Shown: positions 1-6,647, numbered from the stretch's first letter. The stretch is DNA of 7,853 nt from Gammaproteobacteria bacterium (GCA_002694945.1 NZNP01000142.1:3416-11268); one strand, 5' to 3'. A program made the numbers and translations. The notes: generated by a model not told the origin, from the letters alone.

Positions 1-975
1 CAGCGAAAGGACATAGACAAAGTCTTCAAAACCGCGGACCAGATGGTTCCTTACGCCAGTCGGCAGCGAGTAACCCGTGTCCTAGAGGGCGCCATACTCG
101 GTAACATGTTTTTTGAGCCAAGTACTAGAACTCGCGTTAGCTTCGGTTCTGCATGGAATCTACTAGGTGGAGAGGTAAGAGAAACCGCTGAGGTTAACTC
201 GTCTTCAATCGCAAAAGGAGAATCGTTTTACGATACAGCACGTGTTCTTTCAGGCTACAGTGATGCAATAGTTATGCGCCATCAAAATGAGGGCTCCGTA
301 GAAGAGTTTGCCGCAGCGTCACGGGTACCCGTTATCAACGGTGGCGACGGGTCCAATGAACACCCCAGCCAAGCTTTGTTAGACCTATATACCATTCAAA
401 AAGAAATGGAGACCCAAAGTAAGACAGTCGACAACCTTCGTATCGCTCTTATAGGTGACCTGAAGTATGGTAGGGCCGTTCATAGTCTGTGTCGCTTATT
501 GGGACTCTATAACAATATTCATTTTACTTTAATCAGTCCGCCAGAACTTAAGTTACCCAACAGCTATCTTACCGAAATGGCCGAAAATGGGCACCGATAC
601 ATAGAGTCCGATGAGCTTCAAAGTGGCATAACCAAGGCCGACATTCTCTACGTTACTAGGACTCAAGAAGAGCGCTTCCCAACTAAGTCCGAGGCAGACA
701 AATACAAAGGGCTTTTTCGTCTAAATCAGTCCATTTATACAGAAAATTGTGAACCTAACACTGTCATCATGCATCCATTGCCAAGAGATAGCCGCGGCGA
801 TGCCCGCGAGTTAGATGACGACCTCAACGAGAATCCAAACCTTGCGATATTTCGCCAAACTGACAATGGAGTCCTAGTTCGTATGGCTTTATTTGCTCTC
901 ATCCTAAATGTCGCAGACCAAATTGAAGACTCTGCTCGCGATGTGAGCTGGTACACTGCCCGACGTTTTTCCTAA
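1..975 (+). CDS. pyrB: Aspartate carbamoyltransferase, catalytic chain (5' end outside window)
   Basis: Condenses carbamoyl phosphate with L-aspartate to N-carbamoyl-aspartate, the committed cytosolic step of pyrimidine synthesis. The reading frame is already open at base 1, and the 14 codons before the first ATG (base 43) look like family sequence, so this ATG is internal and roughly 15-20 N-terminal residues are missing. Counting that Met as 1, the carbamoyl-phosphate loop STRT is at 27-30, the mobile-loop Lys at 58, HPSQ at 107-110, GDLKYGR with its Arg at 144, the aspartate-site TRTQ at 205-208 and HPLPR at 244-248. All catalytic positions known from E. coli PyrB appear intact. It belongs to the gammaproteobacterial form of about 340 residues containing the stretch RVTRVLEGAILGNMFFEPST. 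Neither pyrI (regulatory chain) nor pyrC follows; a cysteine synthase gene does, 23 bases downstream. Family assignment is very secure. Confidence 0.95.
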   Translation, partial: QRKDIDKVFKTADQMVPYASRQRVTRVLEGAILGNMFFEPSTRTRVSFGSAWNLLGGEVRETAEVNSSSIAKGESFYDTARVLSGYSDAIVMRHQNEGSVEEFAAASRVPVINGGDGSNEHPSQALLDLYTIQKEMETQSKTVDNLRIALIGDLKYGRAVHSLCRLLGLYNNIHFTLISPPELKLPNSYLTEMAENGHRYIESDELQSGITKADILYVTRTQEERFPTKSEADKYKGLFRLNQSIYTENCEPNTVIMHPLPRDSRGDARELDDDLNENPNLAIFRQTDNGVLVRMALFALILNVADQIEDSARDVSWYTARRFS

Positions 976-986
976 AGATACAGAAC

Positions 987-990
987 GGAG
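987..990 (+). promoter_or_regulatory. Ribosome binding site fixing the cysteine synthase start
   Basis: GGAG lies 8 bases before the ATG at 999. A TTG at 993 in the same frame would leave only 2 bases after the GGAG, too close for initiation, so the ATG at 999 is preferred and the protein is two residues shorter than the longest open frame. Confidence 0.6.
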
Positions 991-998
991 CTTTGCTC

Positions 999-1958
999 AT
1001 GATTTACAACAACATTCTTGAAACCATTGGTAATACACCTATCGTAAAACTCAACCGAATTGCACCAAAAAATCAACATATTTATGTAAAGGTGGAGGCG
1101 TTCAATCCTTTGGCTTCGGTTAAAGACCGACTAGCGATCGCTATTATCGAGGACGCTGAACGGAGGGGCAGGCTAAAGCCTGGTCAGACGGTAATTGAAG
1201 CAACTTCAGGAAATACGGGTATCGCACTGGCCATGGTCTGCGCAGCGAAAGGTTATCCATTTGTGGCCACAATGGTCGAGACATTCTCTATCGAACGGCG
1301 CAAGATAATGAAAGCGCTGGGTGCCAAAGTCATTCTGACGCCAGCGGCGGAGAGGGGCTCGGGGATGGTAAAAAGAGCGCAAGAACTAGCTGATCAAAAT
1401 GGCTGGTTCCTCGCTGGCCAGTTTGAGAATCCGGCGAACCCAGAATATCACCGAAATACCACTGGCCCGGAAATTCTTAGAGATTTTGCTGGCCGAAATC
1501 TTGATTACTTTGTCAGTGGCTGGGGCACCGGGGGAACGCTAACCGGAGCCGGAGAAATGATCAAAAAAGCCAGACCTGAAACTAAAATAATAGCAACAGA
1601 ACCGGAAGGCGCAGCTTTGCTTTCAGGCAAAGACTGGTCGCCACATAAGATTCAAGGCTGGACACCAGATTTTATACCGGGAGTTCTTAATAGGGATATC
1701 GCCGATGAAATCGTTCTCGTAAACGATGATGAATGCATTGCCAACGCAAAAAGATTAGCTGCAGAAGAAGGTATCTTTGTTGGGATTTCTTGCGGAGCTA
1801 CATTGACAGCCGCTCTCTCAGTTGCCAAAACAGCACCTACCAACAGCACGTTTTGTGTAATGCTACCAGATACTGGTGAGCGCTACTTGTCCTCCCCTTT
1901 ATTCGCAGATATTTCGGAGGAATCTGACGATGATTGGCTCGCTAGCGTTCAAAAATAG
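999..1958 (+). CDS. cysK: Cysteine synthase (O-acetylserine sulfhydrylase, CysK type)
   Basis: PLP enzyme that makes L-cysteine and acetate from O-acetylserine and sulfide. The product is 319 residues, normal for the family. The start is the ATG at 999, served by GGAG. Seen in the protein: IGNTPIVKLNR at 10-20, the Schiff-base lysine in ASVKDR (Lys42), the substrate loop TSGNTG at 69-74, QFENPANPEYHRNTTGPEI at 141-159, the phosphate-binding glycine loop GTGGT at 176-180, HKIQG at 216-220, and GISCGA at 262-267 contacting the cofactor ring. In E. coli CysK this last motif reads SSGA; here its second serine is Cys265. The HKIQG and NTTGPEI stretches favour CysK over CysM, and the C-terminus (SDDDWLAS) matches a proteobacterial CysK subgroup. 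It follows pyrB closely and probably shares its transcript. Use of thiosulfate or another sulfur donor cannot be excluded from sequence. Confidence 0.88.
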   Translation: MIYNNILETIGNTPIVKLNRIAPKNQHIYVKVEAFNPLASVKDRLAIAIIEDAERRGRLKPGQTVIEATSGNTGIALAMVCAAKGYPFVATMVETFSIERRKIMKALGAKVILTPAAERGSGMVKRAQELADQNGWFLAGQFENPANPEYHRNTTGPEILRDFAGRNLDYFVSGWGTGGTLTGAGEMIKKARPETKIIATEPEGAALLSGKDWSPHKIQGWTPDFIPGVLNRDIADEIVLVNDDECIANAKRLAAEEGIFVGISCGATLTAALSVAKTAPTNSTFCVMLPDTGERYLSSPLFADISEESDDDWLASVQK

Positions 1959-1993
1959 TATGTCCTTACTGCGCTATGTCCCACAAGGACATA
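1959..1993. repeat. TATGTCC repeated directly and inverted; hairpin after the cysteine synthase stop
   Basis: TATGTCC occurs at 1959-1965 and 1975-1981, and its complement GGACATA at 1987-1993. The second copy and the inverted copy make a perfect 7-bp stem with a 5-base loop (CACAA). The first copy can instead form a 9-bp stem (TATGTCCTT with AAGGACATA, 1985-1993). The two foldings exclude each other. No T-run follows, so it is not a textbook intrinsic terminator. It begins directly after the stop codon and may protect the 3' end of the transcript or assist termination. Confidence 0.45.
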
Positions 1994-2026
1994 TCAGTAA
2001 CCTCAACAGGAAAGAGGACTAGGCAT

Positions 2027-2062
2027 TGAGAATTGGTTCGCCGAAAAGCTAACCAACTCTCA
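2027..2062. terminator. Possible bidirectional terminator hairpin between convergent genes
   Basis: The arms at 2027-2038 and 2051-2062 pair over 12 positions with a single mismatch (A2032/C2057) around a 12-base loop. It sits in the 112-base gap between the convergent cysteine synthase and etfA genes, 8 bases past the etfA stop, where a two-way terminator is expected. Neither side carries a clear T-tract, so Rho-independent activity is uncertain. Confidence 0.5.
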
Positions 2063-2070
2063 TTAGTGAC

Positions 2071-3006
2071 TTATTCTTGGAGCAATGCGTCAAATTCAGG
2101 AACTGCTTTAAAAAGGTCAGCTACAAGACCATAGTCAGCGACTTGGAAAATCGGCGCGTCCTCATCCTTGTTGATCGCAACAATAACTTTGCTGTCCTTC
2201 ATACCGGCCAAGTGTTGAATTGCTCCACTTATACCAACCGCAATATATAGATCTGGCGCAACAATTTTTCCTGTTTGTCCGACTTGCATATCATTAGGGA
2301 CAAATCCGGCGTCTACTGCCGCTCGAGAGGCGCCGATTGCAGCGCCAAGCTTATCTGCGACAGATTCTAGCAGCACGAAATTCTCTCCATTTTGCATGCC
2401 CCTTCCACCTGAAACAATAATTGATGCAGCCGTCAATTCTGGACGCTCCAACTTAGCAATCTCTTCGCCCTCCCAAGAGGAGAGACCTAAATCATGTGCC
2501 GCTTCCACAGCTTCGATAGATGCGCTACCACCTTCTGCAGCTACACCATCAAATGCTGTACCACGAACAGTAATGACCTTGATTGCATCTGATGATTGAA
2601 CCGTTGCAATAGCGTTACCCGCGTATATTGGGCGTTCAAAGGTATCATCACTGACAACACCTGAAATATCAGAGACCTGGGCGACATCTAGCAAGGCTGC
2701 TACACGCGGCATGAAGTTCTTACCTGTGGTGGTTGTTGCAGTAAGGATATGCGAATAACCGCCCCCGAGCTCAGCGACAAGCGCGGCTAGGTTCTCAGCG
2801 AGGGAGTGCCCGTAAGCATCATTATCCGCAACAAGGACTTTGGAGACGCCCTCAATTTTTGCAGCTGCTTCACCGACAGAAGCACAGCCACTGCCCGCAA
2901 TAAGAACTTCTACATCACCCCCTATCGCATGTGCCGCTGCGACTGTGACCAACGTCGGAGCTTTGATCGATTCGTTATCGTGATCTGCTACAACTAGAAT
3001 ACTCAT
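2071..3006 (-). CDS. etfA: Electron transfer flavoprotein, alpha subunit
   Basis: FAD-binding half of the soluble ETF heterodimer, which collects electrons from acyl-CoA dehydrogenases and related flavin dehydrogenases and hands them to ETF:ubiquinone oxidoreductase. 311 residues, the usual bacterial length. Domain I (about 1-185) has the nucleotide-binding-like fold. Domain II (about 190-311) carries the FAD motifs: SGGRGM at 199-204, [10 protein letters not shown] at 225-234, QVGQTGK at 241-247, [15 protein letters not shown] at 258-272, INKD at 278-281 and IFQVADYG at 286-293. Arg228, Thr246 and His265 match the FAD-contacting Arg, Thr and His of human ETF alpha. The ATG overlaps the etfB stop (ATGA, 3003-3006), and AAGGTGA (complement of 3011-3017) lies 4 bases upstream, so translation is probably coupled to etfB. 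The motifs are those of the beta-oxidation ETF, not of the nitrogenase-linked FixB type. Confidence 0.96.
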   Translation of the reverse strand: MSILVVADHDNESIKAPTLVTVAAAHAIGGDVEVLIAGSGCASVGEAAAKIEGVSKVLVADNDAYGHSLAENLAALVAELGGGYSHILTATTTTGKNFMPRVAALLDVAQVSDISGVVSDDTFERPIYAGNAIATVQSSDAIKVITVRGTAFDGVAAEGGSASIEAVEAAHDLGLSSWEGEEIAKLERPELTAASIIVSGGRGMQNGENFVLLESVADKLGAAIGASRAAVDAGFVPNDMQVGQTGKIVAPDLYIAVGISGAIQHLAGMKDSKVIVAINKDEDAPIFQVADYGLVADLFKAVPEFDALLQE

Positions 3007-3755
3007 GAAATCACCTTCGCTTCGTTCTTCAGTTTGTCGACAAGGTCCTCAACCGTTTCAACTATTATACCGGCCTCCCGCTCAGCAGGCGGCGTCACTT
3101 TCAACGTCTTCAATCGAGGGGTGACCTCGACTCCTAAGTCTTCTGGCGTCATCGTGTCGATTGGCTTTTTCTTTGCTTTCATAATGTTCGGCAGAGAAGC
3201 ATAACGAGGCTCGTTCAGTCGAAGGTCAGTAGTTATTATTGCTGGTAATTTTATGGCGATAGTCTCAAGTCCACCATCAACTTCACGAATAACTTTCGCG
3301 CCATCATTTACAAGCTCAACTTCTGATGCAAAAGTTGCCTGCGACCAGCCTGTCAACGCAGCCAGCATCGGCCCTGTTTGACTGTTATCACCGTCAATTG
3401 CCTGCTTACCAAGTATTACGAGGTCAGGTTGCTCCTTGTCAGCTACAGCCTTCAGAACCTTTGCGATTGCCAAAGGTTGAATGTCTTCCTCAGTCTCAAC
3501 GAGAATGCCCCGATCTGCTCCTAACGCCAGAGCAGTGCGAATTTGCTCTTGGCAGTTACTTGCTCCCACAGACACCACGACCACTTCTTCTGCGGTGCCT
3601 GCTTCTTTAAGTCGGACGGCCTCTTCGATAGCAATTTCATCGAATGGATTTACAGACATCTTTACGTTGTTAAGGTCAACACCCGAGTTATCGGACAACA
3701 CGCGTATATTAACGTTGTAATCGACAACTCGCTTGGCAGCTACTAAAACTTTCAT
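3003..3755 (-). CDS. etfB: Electron transfer flavoprotein, beta subunit
   Basis: AMP-binding partner of EtfA and the docking surface for dehydrogenases. 250 residues, the usual length. Seen: N-terminal [25 protein letters not shown] at 36-46, ALGADRG at 77-83 and [14 protein letters not shown] at 116-129 (AMP site). The recognition-loop stretch [21 protein letters not shown] lies at 177-197. Leu188 corresponds to the human anchor leucine (Leu195), and Lys193 and Lys196 to the two lysines methylated in mitochondrial ETF beta. The start is well supported by GAGGA (complement of 3761-3765) 5 bases before the ATG. It is the first gene of the etfBA operon, transcribed leftward from the gap shared with the divergent ETF:ubiquinone oxidoreductase gene. 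Confidence 0.96.
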   Translation of the reverse strand: MKVLVAAKRVVDYNVNIRVLSDNSGVDLNNVKMSVNPFDEIAIEEAVRLKEAGTAEEVVVVSVGASNCQEQIRTALALGADRGILVETEEDIQPLAIAKVLKAVADKEQPDLVILGKQAIDGDNSQTGPMLAALTGWSQATFASEVELVNDGAKVIREVDGGLETIAIKLPAIITTDLRLNEPRYASLPNIMKAKKKPIDTMTPEDLGVEVTPRLKTLKVTPPAEREAGIIVETVEDLVDKLKNEAKVIS

Positions 3756-3830
3756 CTAGTTCCTCGAGTCGAAATGATGGGCAAAACAGCCTTACTTTGG
3801 GATACGAACCGTGGACAGGGAGTCCCAAAA

Positions 3831-3900
3831 TTCGAAAGCGCGTATTCTGCCGACTTCAGTGCGTTTTAGCAATACGGTGCATTCTACAAATTTTCGAAAG
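3831..3900. repeat. Two TTCGAAAG copies, 62 bases apart
   Basis: TTCGAAAG occurs at 3831-3838 and 3893-3900, each preceded by an A/T-rich run and each containing the palindrome TTCGAA. The second extends to CTTTCGAAAA read on the minus strand. They lie upstream of etfB and could be paired protein-binding sites, but two 8-base matches in an A/T-rich gap may be chance. Confidence 0.2.
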
Positions 3901-4001
3901 ACACTTAAAATCAGTAACTTAATAAGCCACACTATGAACAGATCTCACATTTCTACTGTTCCCGGCGGCTCGATTTCCTTACAATACGTCGTACCGATAG
4001 C

Positions 4002-4100
4002 GCTTAACGAAAGAAGACACTTCTTGTAAGCACTCCAGCGTGGTAGGGCGACCCGAAGGTGCCGGCCAAGGTGGGAAACCAGCAGAGAGAAACCGGCATC
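4002..4100 (+). other. Predicted structured RNA segment upstream of ETF-QO
   Basis: Three helices follow one another. Hairpin 1 (4002-4031) pairs GCTTA with TAAGC and, inside it, AAGAAG with CTTCTT around an ACA loop. Hairpin 2 (4046-4054) is a short GGG-CGA-CCC. Hairpin 3 (4058-4065 with 4093-4100) pairs GGTGCCGG with CCGGCATC over 8 bp including one G-U, and encloses a small TGG-GAAA-CCA hairpin (4072-4081). The segment is more G/C-rich than the rest of the gap. I compared it by eye with the FMN, TPP, cobalamin, glycine, mini-ykkC, RNase P and 6S consensus patterns and found no match. It could be an untranslated leader, a small RNA or DNA-level symmetry. If the promoter candidate at 4146-4174 is the real one, this segment lies upstream of the transcript. 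Confidence 0.35.
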
Positions 4101-4145
4101 AAGTCTGATAAAAAGCTATCTAGTTCAAAAACCCTTAACTTCTAC

Positions 4146-4174
4146 TTGTTGGATTTTGAGGGAAAAATTATAGC
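4146..4174 (+). promoter_or_regulatory. Candidate sigma-70 promoter for ETF-QO
   Basis: TTGTTG (4146-4151) and TATAGC (4169-4174) are separated by 17 bases. Matches to consensus are 3/6 and 4/6. Transcription would start near 4181, giving a leader of about 30 bases with the ribosome site at 4201-4206. The spacing is right but the boxes are imperfect. Confidence 0.35.
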
Positions 4175-4200
4175 TGCGAAAGAAAGTAGAGTAATAGCAA

Positions 4201-4206
4201 AAGGAG
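4201..4206 (+). promoter_or_regulatory. Ribosome binding site selecting the GTG start of ETF-QO
   Basis: AAGGAG lies 7 bases before the GTG at 4214, an optimal match and distance. The next in-frame ATG (4229) has no such site. The resulting N-terminus (MERESMEFDM) also agrees with known family members, so GTG is the likely start. Confidence 0.75.
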
Positions 4207-4213
4207 ACTTCTC

Positions 4214-5884
4214 GTGGAAAGAGAATCCATGGAATTCGATATGGTTGTGGTAGGAGGTGGCCCCGCGGGTCTAGCGGCCGCAATCAAATTCGCTCAAATG
4301 GCACTGGAATCTGGTGATGAATTCACGGTTTGTCTGGTCGAAAAAGGCTCCGAAATAGGCGCCCATATACTCTCCGGCGCTGTCGTCGAGCCACGCGCAC
4401 TGAGCGAACTAATTCCTGACTGGCAAGAGCAAGGAGCACCGCTGAATAACCCTGTTACTGATGACATCATGTACTACCTTATAGATGACCACCAGGGAAT
4501 GAAAATGCCTTCCTGGCTTATTCCGAGAGCACTCCATAATGACGGTAATCATGCGATCAGTCTCGGTAACCTCTGTCGCTGGATGGGTGAAAAAGCAGAG
4601 GAACTCGGGGTAATGCTGTTCCCCGGGTTCGCCGCCAGCGAAGTGCTTTATAATGAAGATGGGGCCATCAAAGGTGTAGCGACCGGCGATATGGGGATAG
4701 GCGCGGATGGAGAGAAGAAAGGTACTTTTCAGCCTGGTTACGAATTACATGCGAAATACACGTTATTTGCGGAAGGTTGTCGAGGTCACCTTGGGAAACA
4801 GCTGATTGAAAAATTCGAGCTCCGCAAGGATGCTGATACACAACATTATGGAATTGGCTTCAAAGAGGTCTGGGAAATTGATCCCAAGAAACATGAACCA
4901 GGTAAGGTGTTACACACAGTTGGCTATCCGCTAGGGCACTTCCCAGGCGAAGCACTCGGTGGCTCTTATCTCTATCATCTCGAAGAAAATCAGGTAGCAC
5001 TTGGCCTGATCGTTGCTCTGGACTACAAGAACCCACACCTAAGTCCCTTCGAAGAATTCCAACGTTGGAAGCACCACACATATATTAGCGAGCAACTAGA
5101 GGGCGGCAAGCGGGTCTCTTACGGGGCAAGAGCCTTAATTAAGGGTGGATACTCTGCCCTCCCAAAGCTAACTATGCCCGGCGGAATGCTAATAGGCGAC
5201 GATGCTGGCTTTCTGAATAATCTGAAACAAAAAGGCACGCATACAGCGATGAAATCCGGCATGCTCGCCGCAGAGACTGTTTACGACTCTGTCAAAGCTG
5301 GCTCCGAAGGCGGTGAAGAGCTTACGGGCTACACAGATCGGTTCAAATCGTCCTGGTTACATGATGAACTTTATGAAGCTAGAAATACCACAGCATGGCA
5401 CCACAAATTCGGCCTTTTCGTTGGTTCAGCAATCATTTGGGCAGAACAACTTCTAGCGAAAACGCTGAAGATCCGCCTTCCCTTTACCCTGTCTGATTCA
5501 GCGCCAGACCATGCCAACATGAAGCTAGCAGCAAAAGCTCGTCGTCCAGATTATCCTAAACCTGATGGTGTTATTTCATTCGACAAACTCTCCTCAGTTT
5601 TTCTGACAAACACTAATCATGAGGAAGACCAACCCTGCCATCTTCAATTGGTCGATGCCACTATACCTATCAGCTCTAATCTACCGCTTTACGATGAACC
5701 TGCTCAGCGTTACTGCCCCGCGGGTGTTTACGAAGTCGTTGAGGAAGAGGACGGTAGCAAAAAATTTCAGATCAATGCGCAAAACTGCATACATTGCAAA
5801 ACGTGTGATATTAAAGATCCTTCTCAGAACATCAATTGGGTGGTCCCTGAAGGAACCGGAGGCCCAAATTATGGCGCGATGTAG
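4214..5884 (+). CDS. Electron transfer flavoprotein:ubiquinone oxidoreductase (ETF-QO)
   Basis: Flavin and iron-sulfur enzyme on the inner face of the cytoplasmic membrane that oxidises reduced ETF and reduces ubiquinone, feeding beta-oxidation and amino-acid catabolism into respiration. 556 residues, full length, with a GTG start backed by AAGGAG. The FAD dinucleotide loop VVVGGGPAG is at 11-19 and KGSEIGAHILSGAV at 44-57. The central region (about 60-340) contains LFAEGCRGHLGKQL at 184-197 and HYGIGFKE at 211-218, and GTHTAMKSGMLAAE follows at 341-354. The C-terminal ferredoxin-like domain supplies four cysteines for one 4Fe-4S cluster: Cys501 (RYCPAGVYE) and Cys525, Cys528 and Cys531 (CIHCKTC). 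The protein ends in PEGTGGPNYGAM, as in close homologues. There is no signal peptide, consistent with peripheral or monotopic attachment. It lies divergent from etfBA, its electron donor. Also called ETFDH; the FixC family is a shorter relative. Confidence 0.97.
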   Translation: MERESMEFDMVVVGGGPAGLAAAIKFAQMALESGDEFTVCLVEKGSEIGAHILSGAVVEPRALSELIPDWQEQGAPLNNPVTDDIMYYLIDDHQGMKMPSWLIPRALHNDGNHAISLGNLCRWMGEKAEELGVMLFPGFAASEVLYNEDGAIKGVATGDMGIGADGEKKGTFQPGYELHAKYTLFAEGCRGHLGKQLIEKFELRKDADTQHYGIGFKEVWEIDPKKHEPGKVLHTVGYPLGHFPGEALGGSYLYHLEENQVALGLIVALDYKNPHLSPFEEFQRWKHHTYISEQLEGGKRVSYGARALIKGGYSALPKLTMPGGMLIGDDAGFLNNLKQKGTHTAMKSGMLAAETVYDSVKAGSEGGEELTGYTDRFKSSWLHDELYEARNTTAWHHKFGLFVGSAIIWAEQLLAKTLKIRLPFTLSDSAPDHANMKLAAKARRPDYPKPDGVISFDKLSSVFLTNTNHEEDQPCHLQLVDATIPISSNLPLYDEPAQRYCPAGVYEVVEEEDGSKKFQINAQNCIHCKTCDIKDPSQNINWVVPEGTGGPNYGAM

Positions 5885-5960
5885 AATCGAAGAGAAAAAA
5901 TGACCGGGATATCCTCTTCTATGCTCAATACGAGCCATTAATCGTTAATCGGAATTATAG

Positions 5961-5989
5961 TAAGAAATATTTTTTTGAGTTCTTATTTT
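5961..5989 (+). terminator. Weak A/T-rich hairpin followed by T-run
   Basis: TAAGAA (5961-5966) pairs with TTCTTA (5980-5985) around a T-rich 13-base loop, and TTTT follows at 5986-5989. It lies about 77 bases after the ETF-QO stop. The stem has one G-C pair only, so it is weak. A tandem TTAATCG repeat (5938-5951) sits just before it. Confidence 0.2.
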
Positions 5990-6003
5990 GCCTGCGATGC
6001 AGA

Positions 6004-6030
6004 TCCTGTCGCGCCGGGAAGATTTTTGTT
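6004..6030 (+). terminator. Probable intrinsic terminator for ETF-QO
   Basis: TCCTG (6004-6008) pairs with CGGGA (6015-6019), including one T-G wobble, around a 6-base loop. After AGA comes TTTTTGTT (6023-6030). The G/C stem plus T-tract has the right form for Rho-independent termination of rightward transcription, about 120 bases after the ETF-QO stop and ahead of the convergent DUF1285 gene. Confidence 0.45.
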
Positions 6031-6031
6031 T

Positions 6032-6045
6032 GCGACTGAAGTCGC
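6032..6045. terminator. Short perfect hairpin just past the DUF1285 stop
   Basis: GCGAC (6032-6036) and GTCGC (6041-6045) form a perfect 5-bp stem closed by a 4-base loop. It lies 4 bases beyond the DUF1285 stop codon on the minus strand. Reading leftward it is followed by an A-rich run rather than T's, so it may block read-through or mark the transcript end without being a classical terminator. Confidence 0.3.
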
Positions 6046-6049
6046 TCAA

Positions 6050-6586
6050 CTAACCTTCTACCTCAAAGAAGTGGTTGCGAGACCAGACACCCAACTCACC
6101 CTCCCTGTCGGTTAATAACCCTGCAAGCTGGTAGTAAACATTCCGATTCATGCGTCCTTCCATACCCGCTCTTATCATGACGTAAGGAATGGACTCGTCA
6201 TTTCTGTGGACCATTCGCAGAGGGTGCTCGCTATCAACGACCACTGTTTCGCCCATATCGGTAGTTATCTCGAGGCTCTGCGATGCTCCCTCGCCTATCA
6301 CATTCATGAGAATAATCTGGAAAGGTACATCTAACACTCTAATGCGACACTTTTCTAAAGGGGTTACTAAGTAATAATCATCCCCTTCTTTTCGCAGGAC
6401 GGAAGCAAACAGGTGGATCAAACGACGTCGGAGGATAGGTGTCCCCATATAGTTCCAAGTCCCGTCCGGTAGAACCTCCATATCGATATCTTTCTCTACC
6501 TCGGGCTGCCAAAGAGCTACTGGCGGCAAGTCTTTTCTCGCTACTTTTTCCAGCTCAGTCATTAATGAATACGGCAGATCTTGCAT
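6050..6586 (-). CDS. DUF1285 family protein, function unknown
   Basis: 178-residue protein matching the DUF1285 family, which is common in gamma- and alphaproteobacteria and has solved structures but no assigned biochemical role. Characteristic stretches are the N-terminal DGTWNYMGTPILRRRLIHLF (41-60), VLRKEGDDYYLVTPLEK (63-79), LDVPF (85-89), the HPLR near 121-124, PYVMIRAGMEGRMNRNVYY (134-152) and the closing WSRNHFFEVEG. It has no signal peptide, no membrane segment and no catalytic motif I recognise, so it is probably cytosolic. The ATG at 6584-6586 has no good ribosome site. A stop codon four codons upstream rules out any longer frame, and the next Met (residue 9) is no better served. 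It is convergent with ETF-QO and divergent from allA, which gives no firm functional hint. Confidence 0.85.
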   Translation of the reverse strand: MQDLPYSLMTELEKVARKDLPPVALWQPEVEKDIDMEVLPDGTWNYMGTPILRRRLIHLFASVLRKEGDDYYLVTPLEKCRIRVLDVPFQIILMNVIGEGASQSLEITTDMGETVVVDSEHPLRMVHRNDESIPYVMIRAGMEGRMNRNVYYQLAGLLTDREGELGVWSRNHFFEVEG

Positions 6587-6647
6587 GGTGAAACGACGCT
6601 AAGGTGGTAACATTTAAGCGAGAAACTATAGGTGATCGCCTTCTGAT
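6587..6647. promoter_or_regulatory. Short divergent promoter region between DUF1285 gene and allA
   Basis: 61 bases separate the two start codons, so any promoters here must be close to or overlap each other. ACTATA at 6625-6630 reads as TATAGT on the minus strand, a fair -10 box for the DUF1285 gene, but I find no good -35 box at the right distance. AGGTGA (6630-6635) is the only ribosome-site candidate for allA, with a longish 12-base spacer. Confidence 0.35.

Larger units (their letters stand above)
3756..4213. promoter_or_regulatory. Divergent control region between etfBA and ETF-QO, no credible gene
   Basis: This 458-base gap must contain promoters for etfBA (leftward) and the ETF:ubiquinone oxidoreductase gene (rightward). 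Open frames here (for example 3811-4029 and 4059-4253) lack convincing ribosome sites or family resemblance, and I treat them as chance. The right half (4002-4100) folds into hairpins. A rightward promoter candidate lies at 4146-4174. For etfBA the best I can offer is weak: TTGGGA (complement of 3823-3828), 17 bases, GTATCC (complement of 3800-3805). I see no clear match to the PsrA or FadR operators that control fatty-acid genes in some gammaproteobacteria. Confidence 0.6.

Noticed and set aside
43..45. ATG as the true pyrB start
   Set aside because: The frame is open and family-like to base 1, no ribosome site precedes the ATG, and the protein would lack the N-terminal segment of its family.
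993..995. TTG start for the cysteine synthase
   Set aside because: Only 2 bases separate it from the GGAG site; the ATG at 999 has proper spacing.
3811..4029. 72-codon open frame on the plus strand in the etfB/ETF-QO gap
   Set aside because: No ribosome site, no recognisable family, unstructured composition; it ends within the hairpin region and looks like chance.
4040..4100. Known riboswitch or housekeeping RNA
   Set aside because: The GGGCGACCC and GAAA-loop helices recall mini-ykkC, glycine or RNase P fragments, but the required conserved loop bases of those families are absent.
4059..4253. 64-codon GTG-started open frame overlapping the ETF-QO start
   Set aside because: It runs out of frame into ETF-QO, has no convincing ribosome site, and its first bases form one arm of a predicted hairpin.
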